This document shows positions 1 through 8,239 of a stretch of DNA of 64,000 nucleotides, one piece after another. How positions within the stretch are numbered: the stretch's first letter is position 1; each line of letters begins with the position of its first letter. Under the pieces are notes generated by a model. The model was not told the DNA's origin, did no database searches, and saw nothing but the letters and a program-made list of their open reading frames with translations. This DNA is from Billgrantia montanilacus (GTDB taxonomy: Bacteria; Pseudomonadota; Gammaproteobacteria; Pseudomonadales; Halomonadaceae), in the NCBI RefSeq assembly GCF_003336675.1, contig NZ_QPII01000012.1, forward strand, positions 1-64,000, written 5' to 3'. Position numbers and translations under genes: made by a program.

Positions 1-588
1 GACGCCCTGGCGGAGCAGGAGGCTACCGAGCAGGCCGAAGCCGACGCCCTGGCAGAGCAGGAAGCTACCGAGCAGGCCGAAGCCGACGCCCTGGCCGAGC
101 AGGAGGCCACTGAGCAGGCCGAAGCCGACGCCCTGGCAGAGCAGGAAGCCACCGAGCAGGCCGAAGCCGACGCCCTGGCGGTGCAGGATGCCACCGAGCA
201 AGTCGAAGCCGATGCCTTGGCCGAGCCGGAAGCCACCGTGCAGGGCGAAGCGGACGCACTCGTTGAGCAAGAAGCCGATCAGGCCGAAGCCGATGCCCTG
301 GCCGAGCAGGAGGCCACTGAGCAGGCCGAAGCCGACGCCCTGGCTGAGCAGGAAGCCATCGAGCAGGCCGAAGCCGATGCCCTGGCCGAGCAGGAAGCCG
401 CCGAACAGGCTGAAGCCGACGCCCTCGCGGAGCAGGAGGCCGCAGAGGAGGCCGAGGCACGCTCCGTCGCCGAGCAAGAGGCCATCGAACAGGCCGAAGC
501 CGATGCACTGGCCGAGCAGGAGGCCAGTGACAAGGCGGATGCGGAAGCTCTGGCTGAGGCCGAAGCCGACGCCCTGGCCTCTGCCGCC
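1..588 (+). repeat. 42-bp tandem coding repeats in the OmpA-family gene
   Basis: About fourteen in-frame copies of a 42-bp unit are visible and continue past the left window edge. Units differ at a few positions (for example ATEQ, AIEQ, AAEQ, AAEE endings) and become more diverged toward the 3' end. The most similar units are at the left edge, which suggests recent expansion there. Copy number is likely variable between strains. Confidence 0.9.
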
Positions 589-1629
589 GCCCTTGAGACC
601 CAGGAAGCCAGTGAGACATCCGAAACGGTCGTGACTGCGGATACTACGCGTACCAGCGACGAAGAGGCCCAGGCCACGACGGCGTCAGAAGCCGATGATG
701 ACGACAACCAGATATGGAAATACCTGGGAGCCGCCGCAGTAGGTGCTGTCGCAGGCGCCTTGATCCCCCAGCTCGGTGGTCGGGTCGTCGAGAATCAAGG
801 CGACCGCATGATCGTTGAGCGCGACGGCGAGCTGCATGTTCGCAAGGACGAGAATCTCCTGTTGCGTCGTCCTGGAGTAACCGAGACTACCGAATCCTTT
901 GCCGATGGCATCACCCGCTCCACCGTCACTCGAGAGGATGGCAGCCGGATCGTGACCGTTCGTGATTCCGGTGGCTTCGTCCTCAAGCGCACTCGCTATC
1001 TACCCGATGACACCGCTATCGTGCTGATCGACGAAACGGTCAAGGCCGATAGCTGGGTGTCTTCCGTCGACCTCGAGGAGTCCCTGCCACCCCTGCGCTA
1101 CGACATGCCGGAAGAACGCTACGTGGTCGAATACCGGCGTGCAGATGAGGACATCCTGCGCGAAGCACTGCTGGCACCGCCGGTACAGGAGTTCGATCGG
1201 GCCTTCACGCTCCGTCAGGTGCGCGAAAACTCACGAGTCCGAGACATGATGCCGCGTATTGATCTCGACGTTATCCAGTTCGCGACCGGCTCGTCGGCCA
1301 TTCAGCCCTCCGAGGCCGAAGCGTTGAGGCTGATCGGGAACACCATGGCCGACATCATCGAGCAGCACCCGGACGAGATTTTCCTGGTCGAAGGCCATAC
1401 CGACGCCGTGGGATCGGAGCTGATGAATCTCGGGCTGTCCGATCGGCGAGCAGAAGCCGTTGCCCTGGCACTGACCGAATACTTCGCCATTCCCCCGGAA
1501 AACCTGATCGTACAGGGCTATGGTGAACGCTATCTGAAACTGGATACGCAGGGTCCCAGCCAGGTAAACCGACGCGCGAGCGTCCGGCGCATCACCCCGC
1601 TGATCGATTCAGGATTGGTCAGCCTCTAG
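1..1629 (+). CDS. OmpA-family outer-membrane protein with long repeat region (5' end outside window)
   Basis: The reading frame is open from base 1, so the start lies upstream of the window. The first 190 or so residues are tandem 14-residue units of the type AEADALAEQEATEQ, which should form a long acidic helix or coiled coil (14 = two heptads). A short glycine/alanine hydrophobic stretch (YLGAAAVGAVAGALIPQLGG) and a beta-rich middle region with REDG/RDSGG motifs follow. The C-terminal 120 residues are an OmpA-like peptidoglycan-binding domain: VEGHTDAVGS, then N-LGLSDRRAEAV and NRRASVRR. By family knowledge this domain anchors a protein to peptidoglycan through meso-diaminopimelate. The protein probably spans the periplasm. 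A hairpin terminator follows, so it is likely a separate transcription unit from the genes after 2.1 kb. Confidence 0.85.
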   Translation, partial: DALAEQEATEQAEADALAEQEATEQAEADALAEQEATEQAEADALAEQEATEQAEADALAVQDATEQVEADALAEPEATVQGEADALVEQEADQAEADALAEQEATEQAEADALAEQEAIEQAEADALAEQEAAEQAEADALAEQEAAEEAEARSVAEQEAIEQAEADALAEQEASDKADAEALAEAEADALASAAALETQEASETSETVVTADTTRTSDEEAQATTASEADDDDNQIWKYLGAAAVGAVAGALIPQLGGRVVENQGDRMIVERDGELHVRKDENLLLRRPGVTETTESFADGITRSTVTREDGSRIVTVRDSGGFVLKRTRYLPDDTAIVLIDETVKADSWVSSVDLEESLPPLRYDMPEERYVVEYRRADEDILREALLAPPVQEFDRAFTLRQVRENSRVRDMMPRIDLDVIQFATGSSAIQPSEAEALRLIGNTMADIIEQHPDEIFLVEGHTDAVGSELMNLGLSDRRAEAVALALTEYFAIPPENLIVQGYGERYLKLDTQGPSQVNRRASVRRITPLIDSGLVSL

Positions 1630-1646
1630 AAAGCCAGCACCGGAAT

Positions 1647-1680
1647 AGCCGACAGACAATGCGCTCTGTCGGCTTTCTTG
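1647..1680 (+). terminator. Rho-independent terminator after the OmpA-family gene
   Basis: A perfect 10-bp stem (AGCCGACAGA pairing with TCTGTCGGCT) with an 8-nt loop begins 18 bases after the stop codon and is followed by TTCTT. Confidence 0.8.
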
Positions 1681-1827
1681 TAACGTCGTTTCCATAGGGC
1701 GCCCTAAGGCGATGATGGCAACGACTTCGGCGCCTATGGGTACTTTCTTTCGTGTGTGGGTAAAGGATGCCCACTGCGTGGCCCACGCGGTTGCCTTTCC
1801 TTTCATCGGATTCCATTGGCTCGATAC

Positions 1828-1912
1828 ATGGGAGGAATCATTTTTCAGTGCTACGCTGAAACGTAAGTCAACATAAAGATACAGCCGTACACACAGGCAG
1901 GGAGCGCCCGCA
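1828..1912 (+). repeat. Dispersed element, copy 1 (shared with 47565-47650)
   Basis: The stretch CATGGGA, a 12-nt spacer, then AGTGCTACGCTGAAACG, CCGTAC and GGGAGCGCCCGC recurs in the same order at 47565-47650. In this copy TTTCAG and CTGAAA form an inverted repeat. It lies directly upstream of a possible gene remnant. It could be a promoter or regulatory module or a short mobile repeat. The surrounding gap 1681-1911 shows nothing else I can name. Confidence 0.45.
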
Positions 1913-2103
1913 TGGAAAGGGATTCCTTTCAGGCTTGCATTTCCCTGCACCCGTATAACCGCCGGCTGCAGGTGAAGCTTGGCGGCACACTTCTCGATGA
2001 CACCAGCTGTGTCATCGAGCTGCGTGAACGCGGCGCCGCGCCTGTGCCTGCTGCATCCGGAACAACGCTTGTGGTTTTTTCAATGGAAGGTCAGTCCTGT
2101 TGA
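1912..2103 (+). pseudogene. Possible DUF427-type remnant
   Basis: The 63-codon frame contains HPYNRRLQVKLGGTLLDDT and then a VIELRERGAAPV segment. This resembles the N-terminal half of DUF427 proteins, where a Gly-containing strand, an AdT motif and an LRE-x-G-x-PP-V segment lead into a conserved Y-x-PR-x-DV motif. That second half is missing: after APV the frame runs into unrelated sequence and stops. I read it as a truncated remnant. It could instead be a small orphan gene, so confidence is low. Confidence 0.35.
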
Positions 2104-2160
2104 GTAAAGGTACATCGCGCGTGGCTTGGCTACGCTTCGGAAGGCGTAGAGGGGGTGCTG

Positions 2161-2991
2161 ATGCGTGGGATGGTGCAAATCCTGGTGGCTGGATATTTCT
2201 CGCTGGCCACTGTGCTGGCGGCTTCGGCAGCCCCGGTCCTGGTGCAGGGTGAGGAGGTAGGGCAGGGCGTGCTTCGCGTGCGGAGCGGCGAGTGCTTCGC
2301 TATCGTGCCGGAACATGTGATCGGTTTCGGACTGGGACTCAGCGTGATGTCGGCGGGTCGCGTCTGGGCGCCGGCCTCGCTTGAGACCACCTACGGTGAC
2401 GACATCGCGGTGATACGGGTGGCATCGCAAGGCAAGATCACCTGTGGTACGGGCTGGCCGGTAATCGATAGCCTTGATGCCACTCTGACCGACGCTGTTT
2501 CGCGCAGCCGCCAGGGAGCGATCCTACGGGTGCGTGAAACAGGCGGCATCGTTTCTTACCCCGTGCACTTCACTGGGGTGGATGATCGCCATGTGGAGGT
2601 GAGGCCGGTCGATCAGGTGGACGAGGCCTTCAAGGGTGTCAGTGGTTCGCAACTGCTGTTGGATGGCATGCCGGTCGGCATGGTGCTCGCGATAGAGGAT
2701 GGCGTGGTAAGAGCCTATCGCCATGATGCCCTCAGCCATTTAGTGGCACGGTTCTTTCAGGCTTCCGGTCCGAGCCAACTTCCAGCATCACAGTTGCCGG
2801 TGGAACCCCATGACGGCGTGGCCATTGTCACAGAAAGAACGGCTATCCGTGAGGAGCCCAGCCAGTGGTCCCCCGTGGTGCGCTGGCTGAGCGTGGGTCA
2901 AAGCGTCGAAATAACTGGCAAGGTGACGGGGCTGCCATGGTGGCAAACCCGAGAAGGCTACGTGCGAGTGCGCAATACCACTGCGCGCTGA
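2161..2991 (+). CDS. Secreted trypsin-like peptidase-fold protein with C-terminal SH3-like domain
   Basis: An N-terminal signal peptide (hydrophobic to about residue 24, ending ASA) precedes a chymotrypsin-like fold. Candidate catalytic residues are His in CFAIVPEHV (about residue 52), Asp in GDDIAVIRV (about 80-81) and Ser in GVSGSQLL (about 161). The spacing and the DIAV and G-x-SGS contexts match S1/HtrA-like proteases, although the usual TAAH motif is altered to VPEH. The last 70 residues (TERTAIREEPSQWSPVVRWL and following) look like a bacterial SH3 domain. The ATG at 2161 was chosen because GAGGGGG precedes it; a GTG at 2155 is also possible. It is first of four close-set genes for exported proteins. 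Substrate unknown; the active site may be altered. Confidence 0.7.
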   Translation: MRGMVQILVAGYFSLATVLAASAAPVLVQGEEVGQGVLRVRSGECFAIVPEHVIGFGLGLSVMSAGRVWAPASLETTYGDDIAVIRVASQGKITCGTGWPVIDSLDATLTDAVSRSRQGAILRVRETGGIVSYPVHFTGVDDRHVEVRPVDQVDEAFKGVSGSQLLLDGMPVGMVLAIEDGVVRAYRHDALSHLVARFFQASGPSQLPASQLPVEPHDGVAIVTERTAIREEPSQWSPVVRWLSVGQSVEITGKVTGLPWWQTREGYVRVRNTTAR

Positions 2992-3022
2992 CAACAACAA
3001 TAAACCTGCGTGAGAGGTGCTC

Positions 3023-3688
3023 ATGAAATATTTCCGTGTCTGCTGGATCAGCTTGGTTCTGGCTCTGGGCAGTGCGCCGCTAATGGCGTTAGATCTAGCT
3101 AGTCTCGAGGCAGCTCAGGAACGGGCCGGGATCATTGAGCGGGTGAGTAACCTGCTTGCCGACGATAGTGCCGCGGTCCGACTAGCGGTATTCGAGGAAG
3201 TAATGAACGGGGAGGATCCGCTACTGCGCAGCATGGCCATGGAGACGGCCCTAAGTAGTGATGACGAGCGGCTGCAGACCGCTGGGCTGCGTCAGCTGAT
3301 TCACAGCCGGGACTTTCTGGTTGTCGAACTGGTGGAGCCAACTCAGGCCAGCCAGGCCCAAGCGTATACTTACAGCTTGTACCGTGAGCTCACCCTTGCT
3401 GACTTGAGGATCAATTCTGCAACTGACGAAATTACCGGAAATTTCCGAACCGCGTCCGTTAGAAATAACGACTTCGTTGGCCAGTTGACACGCGGAGGAC
3501 TGCAAATTGAATTAAAAAGCCATCGACGTGGCAACTTGCACCAATACAATTGCACACTGGCATTGAATGAGCTTTCCGGCGTTGAATTGGCTGGGGTGCT
3601 GGACTGCTCCATAGGTGGTCAGTACACAGCAGAGGATAATGCTGACGGTAACAGTGCCAGACTGCCGGTACGGATCCACTTGTCATGA
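3023..3688 (+). CDS. Secreted protein with HEAT-like N-terminal half, unknown function
   Basis: The signal peptide (CWISLVLALGSAPLMA) is followed by helical segments with the rhythm of HEAT repeats (DDSAAVRLAVFEEVMNGEDP, then LLRSMAMETALSSDDERLQT and GLRQLIHSR). The C-terminal half is probably beta-rich, with two cysteines (YNCTLAL and LDCSIGG) that could form a disulfide in the periplasm. The ATG at 3023 has GAGAGG upstream; the frame also allows GTG at 3017. The stop overlaps the next start (ATGA), so translation is probably coupled. I do not recognise the family. Confidence 0.65.
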   Translation: MKYFRVCWISLVLALGSAPLMALDLASLEAAQERAGIIERVSNLLADDSAAVRLAVFEEVMNGEDPLLRSMAMETALSSDDERLQTAGLRQLIHSRDFLVVELVEPTQASQAQAYTYSLYRELTLADLRINSATDEITGNFRTASVRNNDFVGQLTRGGLQIELKSHRRGNLHQYNCTLALNELSGVELAGVLDCSIGGQYTAEDNADGNSARLPVRIHLS

Positions 3689-4404
3689 CTGTGTGGTGGA
3701 GCCTTGGATTAGGCCTGCTGTTAAGCAGCCTGGCGTATGCTCAGCCGCTTCCCGAGAGGGAGGTCACTGCCCGTATGGTGGATGAGGGCTTCTCCTCCGC
3801 TGTGCCGGTTTCGGGACGGCCGCTTGCGGGCGCGATGTTCGAGCAACGTGGGAAACCCAGTGGCAAGGAACTCTATGTGTGGGTGCCGGGCGGTCTGGGT
3901 ATCAGGGATGCCGAGCTCTGCCTGTCGCTGTTGGCAAGAGATGGGCGTTATACAGGATTGCTGAGGGCACCCCTAGAAGCGGATGAAACCCCCTTCCTGC
4001 TACGGGTGACGTTCGAGAGCCGCGAGCCGGTCTTCTATGCCGAGGATCGTTCAGGCGTGCTGGCGGCCCTGGCGGAAGTGAAGCAGAGCTGTGACCCTGG
4101 GGAACCTGTCCAGCATATCCTGCCCGTTTCCTGGGAACGACCCGAGGAAGCGCAGCGGTTGGCCATCATGATCAACAGCAGCCGTATGCAGGCATTTCTT
4201 GTTGTTCCTTACCAGAGTGGGGCACCGCAAGCCATTGAATGCGAGCTCATAACGGACCCTCAGCGTATCGCCTTCGACCGACAATGCCTGATTGATATTG
4301 CTGAGCTTCGCGACCACGGTGAACCGCTATTCAACCAAACGGAACTGGTTCGTCTAAGGGGACCCAACCGTGCCCCGCCAGTTCCTTTCCCCTTAGCGCC
4401 ATGA
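3685..4404 (+). CDS. Secreted protein of unknown function
   Basis: A clear signal peptide (WSLGLGLLLSSLAYAQ) is followed by about 220 residues with no recognised domain. Four cysteines (LCLSLL, QSCDPG, IECELI, RQCLID) are spaced as if for two disulfides, which fits a periplasmic or surface location. The gene overlaps both neighbours by four bases (ATGA at each junction), so the three genes 3023-5468 should be expressed in fixed ratio and their products may form one complex. Function unknown. Confidence 0.65.
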   Translation: MTVWWSLGLGLLLSSLAYAQPLPEREVTARMVDEGFSSAVPVSGRPLAGAMFEQRGKPSGKELYVWVPGGLGIRDAELCLSLLARDGRYTGLLRAPLEADETPFLLRVTFESREPVFYAEDRSGVLAALAEVKQSCDPGEPVQHILPVSWERPEEAQRLAIMINSSRMQAFLVVPYQSGAPQAIECELITDPQRIAFDRQCLIDIAELRDHGEPLFNQTELVRLRGPNRAPPVPFPLAP

Positions 4405-5468
4405 AACCACCGAAGCTGCTCTCTTCCGTTAATCGCATGATTGCCGCGATTATGACCTCTCCTGCAAGAGCTCGAAATCTGGGCCGCCCAGTCATTGGCC
4501 TGATCCTTACTTTGGTACTGCTTCCCGGGGTGGTCTATGTGTTGGCCGAGTCGCTACGTAAGCCCAGCACATTCCATATCGCCGCAGATACGGAAGTGCT
4601 GGAAATGGTGACGACGGGGGTCAGTGCCACGCGTTGGTACATTCAGCAGGCGGATGCCATGCTGGGGGCTGCGGATCCCCTGAGCCAGCAGCCCCTGGAT
4701 TCATTTCCGTTCAGCGGTCTAGTGGAGATTGGACCCCGCTCGAACGTGCGGATGGTGCGCTACGGCAACGGCCCATTGCAAATTACGCTGCAGGAACATG
4801 AATCGAGTGCGCTGGAATCTTCCGGTTCATTGTTCAATGCTCACGATGGCACACTGCAGGGAGAAGCAACGCAAGAAGAGGCAAAGGAACTGACTCGTGC
4901 GATTCCAGTGGTTACGTTGGAGAATCTATCGTCTCAACCGACCACTTGGCACTGGGAAGATACCGCTTCACTTAACGTCCATATTGAGGAACTCCCTGTC
5001 AGTGGTAGCTTACTGGCGGTCGGTGCCATTGGCAGTGAGACTTATGCAGCCTCGGTGGGCGAGCCACCACCGGTACTGCGAGCAGGCCGTGTGATAGTGA
5101 TGGAGAAACGGTTGCTTTCGGACTTGCGCTATCCCGTGATGGAATTGGACCTACAGCTGGGTGATGAGGTCTATGTCATGGATGCCAACGGCAATCCGGC
5201 TGATACGGCCTGCGTATTCTCCGTAGTTGGACAACAGGGGCCAGGTATTGAAGTTGCTTGCCATGCCACCGGGAAAACGTTACAGGTTAGCCGATTCGGT
5301 GGGCATGTTGTGAGAATGGAGCCGGGGCCATGGGATATGATCCTTGCTGAGCCTACACTTCAGGCAATGATACCGCTGCTTTTCTCATTGATTTACTTGT
5401 TGCTGCAGTGGCTAATGAGGTTGATTTTTCCTCGCCGCATTAAATCTCCCGATACAATGAAGGAGTAA
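4401..5468 (+). CDS. Two-TM envelope protein with large periplasmic domain, unknown function
   Basis: The 355-residue protein has a transmembrane segment near residues 30-50 (PVIGLILTLVLLPGVVYVLA) and a second near the C terminus (MIPLLFSLIYLLLQWLMRLI) with a basic cytoplasmic tail. The 270 residues between should be periplasmic and are beta-rich; they contain a Cys pair (TACVFSV and VACHATG). The topology suits an inner-membrane anchor for the three exported partners encoded just upstream. It overlaps the preceding gene by four bases. No family recognised. Confidence 0.65.
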   Translation: MKPPKLLSSVNRMIAAIMTSPARARNLGRPVIGLILTLVLLPGVVYVLAESLRKPSTFHIAADTEVLEMVTTGVSATRWYIQQADAMLGAADPLSQQPLDSFPFSGLVEIGPRSNVRMVRYGNGPLQITLQEHESSALESSGSLFNAHDGTLQGEATQEEAKELTRAIPVVTLENLSSQPTTWHWEDTASLNVHIEELPVSGSLLAVGAIGSETYAASVGEPPPVLRAGRVIVMEKRLLSDLRYPVMELDLQLGDEVYVMDANGNPADTACVFSVVGQQGPGIEVACHATGKTLQVSRFGGHVVRMEPGPWDMILAEPTLQAMIPLLFSLIYLLLQWLMRLIFPRRIKSPDTMKE

Positions 5469-5506
5469 TAATAACTGGGCCCACTGCTTCTTCAAGGGGG
5501 AATGCG

Positions 5507-5779
5507 GTGTACAACTTCTCCGATTTTTGCATCACCTTGGGCGCTGAATACCTGAAGGAGTATCGCGCCACGCCGAACAAGGCGCGGGTGTGTTGTTCGG
5601 CGTGTGGTAGCCCGCTCAACAGCGCCCGCGACGACGCTCCCGAGGTCAAGCGGCTACGGCTGGGCACCCTGGATACTCCGATATCGCCCAGCAATCGCTA
5701 CCACGCCTGGGTTTCCTCCAAGGCGGAGTGGTTCGAACCGGCCGATGAGATGCCCAAGTTTTCTGAGTTTCCGCGCTAG
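5507..5779 (+). pseudogene. Truncated GFA-family (glutathione-dependent formaldehyde-activating-like) protein
   Basis: The 90-residue frame matches the C-terminal two thirds of the intact GFA gene at 32448-32834 almost residue for residue (GAEYLKEYRATP, CGSP, RLRLGTLDTPISP, YHAWVS). The N-terminal third, with zinc-binding CLCG and CHCKQC motifs, is absent, and the ATG used here lies in unrelated sequence. GFA proteins need both halves to bind zinc, so this copy is very probably non-functional. Nucleotide similarity to the second copy is also high, pointing to duplication within the genome or to a truncated paralogue. Confidence 0.8.
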
Positions 5780-5793
5780 AGCAACGACAACAA

Positions 5794-6315
5794 TTAACCA
5801 GCGGCATAGCTCGTCTGGCCCGCCAGCCTTGGCACGTGCTCCGCTGTGAGGGAGCCCACTGAATGGGACGGCAGGCTGGCGGGCTCCTGAGATCTGTCTG
5901 CCAGTTTGAATCGCGCGACGGCTTCATCGAGACGCTGCGCTTCGGCCTGAAGCTGGCTTGCGGCCAGGCTTGCCTGTTCGACGAGCGCGGCGTTCTGCTG
6001 GGTGGTGTTGTCCATGTCGCCCACCGCGGTGTTGACTTCGCCGATGCCGGCGCGCTGCTCATTGGAGGCCACGGCGATCTCGTTCATCAGCTCGTTGACG
6101 CGCTGCACCGAGGCCATGATTGCGCCCATGGTGCTGCTGGCGCTGTCCGCCTGCTGGGTGCCGGCCTCGACCTGGCGCACGGAGGTCTCGAAGCTGCGCT
6201 GGCTGTGGTTGACCGCATAGAGTCCCATGGCGCTCAGCGCAATCAACAGGGCGAGAAACGCGAGCAGGACCAGCGTCCAGCTCATTTTCACGGAAAGATG
6301 GCTCAGGCTTTTCAC
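5794..6315 (-). CDS. Methyl-accepting chemotaxis protein with large internal deletion
   Basis: The product begins like a chemoreceptor, with a cytoplasmic start and TM1 (SWTLVLLAFLALLIALSAMG) and the first periplasmic residues NHSQRSFET. It then joins directly, near base 6183, to the C-terminal helix of the signalling domain (SVRQVEAGTQQADSASSTM, later NEIAVASNEQRAGIGEVN and QNAALVEQ). Sensor domain, TM2, HAMP domain and the kinase-contacting tip are all missing, so a 173-residue remnant stands where about 520-560 residues are usual. The frame is open across the junction. It is most likely a deletion pseudogene, though a stable membrane-anchored helix could still be made. Confidence 0.75.
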   Translation of the reverse strand: MKSLSHLSVKMSWTLVLLAFLALLIALSAMGLYAVNHSQRSFETSVRQVEAGTQQADSASSTMGAIMASVQRVNELMNEIAVASNEQRAGIGEVNTAVGDMDNTTQQNAALVEQASLAASQLQAEAQRLDEAVARFKLADRSQEPASLPSHSVGSLTAEHVPRLAGQTSYAAG

Positions 6316-6374
6316 TTATGACTCCTGGTGGCCCCGGGGCAGGGCTCGAGTTGCATCGCGATGAGGTGAGTCGC

Positions 6375-6398
6375 TCAGCCCGCCGGTGGCCGGGCTGA
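6375..6398 (-). terminator. Stem-loop after the NCS2 permease gene
   Basis: A perfect 8-bp stem (TCAGCCCG/CGGGCTGA) with an 8-nt loop lies 8 bases beyond the permease stop codon. It has no U-tract, so it may be a weak terminator or an mRNA 3' stabiliser. Confidence 0.45.
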
Positions 6399-6405
6399 AC
6401 CGACC

Positions 6406-7851
6406 TCAGGTGTTGCTGGCCGTGCCAGCCGAGCCTTCCTGGCGATGGGAGTCAGCGGCTGCTTCCCGGTCCTGAGTTGTACTGCAGTTGCTCTCCTCGT
6501 CGGCGCGGGCCATTTGCTCGCGCTCGCGCTCCTCGTCGGCCAGGCTGACCCGGGGCAGAGCGAGATTGAGGGTAAAGGCGGTAATGGCCGCGACCACGAT
6601 GGGGGAGCCACCGATCACGCTCTGTATCCACTCAGGGAGCTGGGCTATCGCTTCGGGCACCTGTGAGATACCCAGGCTCAGGGCCAGCGCCAGGCCGACA
6701 ATGGTCATGTTGCGCGCCGACAGCTCGTCCTTTATCAGCAGCTTGATGCCGGTCATGGTGATCATGCCGAAAACGATGACGGTCGCACCGCCGAGTACCG
6801 GGTAGGGGATGGTCGTCACCAGAGCGCCGAACTTGGGGCTCAACCCGGCCAGCAGCATGAAACCGCCGGCAAGCGCCAGCACGAAGCGGCTGATGACACG
6901 GGTCATCGCCACGATACCCACGTTCTGGCTGAAGGTGGCAGTCGGCAGGGCACCGAAGAAGGCGCTCAGCGTGGTGGTCAAGCCGTTGCCCAGCAGCCCC
7001 CCGGTGAGCTCGCGTGTCGTCAGCTCGCGGTTCATGCCCCCCACCGTAGTGGCCGAGAGGTCGCCGATGGTTTGCACGGAATTGATCACGCAGATGATCA
7101 CCATGGCGATGATGGCCGAGGTGTGAAATTCCAGCTCGAAGGGCATGAACCGGGGCACCGCCACCCAGCCGGCATCGGCGACCGCGTCGAAGCTGACCAT
7201 GCCGAGCAGCAGCGACAGCACGTATCCCACCACGATGCCGACGATAATGGCCGAGAGCTTCACCACCCCCCTGCCGAACTGCGAGGCGACCAGTACCGTC
7301 GCCAGGGTGACGAGGGCCACCAGCCAGTTGAGCGGTTCGCCGAAACTCGGGGCCTCGACGTTACCGCTGCCCGCCATGTAGCGCACCGCGATGTCATACA
7401 GCGACAGGCCGATCACCAGCACCACGGTGCCGGCCACCACCGGTGGGAACAGGTGGCGGATGTACTGGATGAAATAGCCCACCACCATCATGCAGATGCC
7501 GCCGATCAGCTGGGCACCGAGGATGCCGGCCAGGCCGTATTGGCCGCCTACGGCGACCAGGGTGGGCACATAGGCGAAGCCTACCCCGAAGATGGCGGGC
7601 AGGCGAGCGCCGAACTTCCAGGCGCCGTAGAGCTGGAAAAGCGTGCTGACGCCTGAGGCCAGCACCGCGATCTGGATCAGCAGTAGCCTCTCTTCCACGC
7701 TGGCACCCACGACCCCTGCAACGATGATGGGCGGGGTGATGACGCCGGCGATCATGGCCAGCACATGCTGAAGCGAGAGGGGCAAGGCCTTGCCCAGGGG
7801 CGGCCTGCCGTGAAAGTCAAAGATGGACGTATTGACCTGCTGCTTGGGCAT
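6406..7851 (-). CDS. NCS2-family nucleobase (xanthine/uric acid) permease
   Basis: This polytopic protein has about 12-14 hydrophobic segments and the family hallmarks: LQHVLAMIAGVITPP in TM1, the NCS2 signature region NSVQTIGDLSATT, and the ALPTATFSQNVGIVAMT segment that lines the substrate site. NCS2 members are proton-coupled importers of xanthine, urate or uracil. The QNVG motif fits the xanthine/urate branch, but the exact substrate is inference. The start at 7851 gives MPKQQVN and has GGAAG upstream; ATG 7887 would add 12 residues without a good ribosome site. The last 45 residues are a hydrophilic acidic tail. The gene stands alone, with no purine catabolic gene beside it. Confidence 0.85.
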   Translation of the reverse strand: MPKQQVNTSIFDFHGRPPLGKALPLSLQHVLAMIAGVITPPIIVAGVVGASVEERLLLIQIAVLASGVSTLFQLYGAWKFGARLPAIFGVGFAYVPTLVAVGGQYGLAGILGAQLIGGICMMVVGYFIQYIRHLFPPVVAGTVVLVIGLSLYDIAVRYMAGSGNVEAPSFGEPLNWLVALVTLATVLVASQFGRGVVKLSAIIVGIVVGYVLSLLLGMVSFDAVADAGWVAVPRFMPFELEFHTSAIIAMVIICVINSVQTIGDLSATTVGGMNRELTTRELTGGLLGNGLTTTLSAFFGALPTATFSQNVGIVAMTRVISRFVLALAGGFMLLAGLSPKFGALVTTIPYPVLGGATVIVFGMITMTGIKLLIKDELSARNMTIVGLALALSLGISQVPEAIAQLPEWIQSVIGGSPIVVAAITAFTLNLALPRVSLADEEREREQMARADEESNCSTTQDREAAADSHRQEGSAGTASNT

Positions 7852-7887
7852 GAGGACTTCCGATCTGTTCTTGGATTTGTAGTACAT

Positions 7888-8239
7888 CTGCTAGCTGTGA
7901 TGTCTACAGTATCTGAAAAAAATTGTATACTAGAAATATTTTTCACATACAGATCCGCCTCAGCACACGCATGGCTGGGCTGTTCCCCTTGGTGTGCTTG
8001 ACGTCAGTCATCTCGATCAAGCTAGACTCGTCGAGTCGAACGATTCGATGTGGGATGGAGAGGGCGCCCCCCGGCCTGGGATGCACCAAAGCCAAGCGAG
8101 AACGCTAGGCCGAAGATGGTCGCCAGGCCGAAGATGGTCGATCGTCGTGGTGCTTTATGCGAGGTCCTCTGTTGTTGTTGTTGCTGTCGCGTCGTTTGGG
8201 GGACGCCGGGCACTCCTGGGGCGCGCGAGGGGCCAAAGG
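7888..8239. other. Intergenic stretch without a supported gene
   Basis: Only short overlapping frames occur here. The first part is A+T-rich (TTGTATACTAGAAATATTT around 7920) and probably carries the permease promoter. The rest holds an 18-bp direct repeat (8107-8140) and a GTT run near 8172. I see no gene or RNA. Confidence 0.4.
8107..8140. repeat. Two copies of a short direct repeat, 18-bp period
   Basis: AGGCCGAAGATGGTCG occurs at 8107-8122 and again at 8125-8140, identical in both copies. Confidence 0.8.

Noticed and set aside
65..707. Minus-strand and second-frame open frames across the OmpA repeats
   Set aside because: They are by-products of the 42-bp repeat in a high-G+C gene; their proteins are low-complexity Arg/Pro or Ala/Ser strings.
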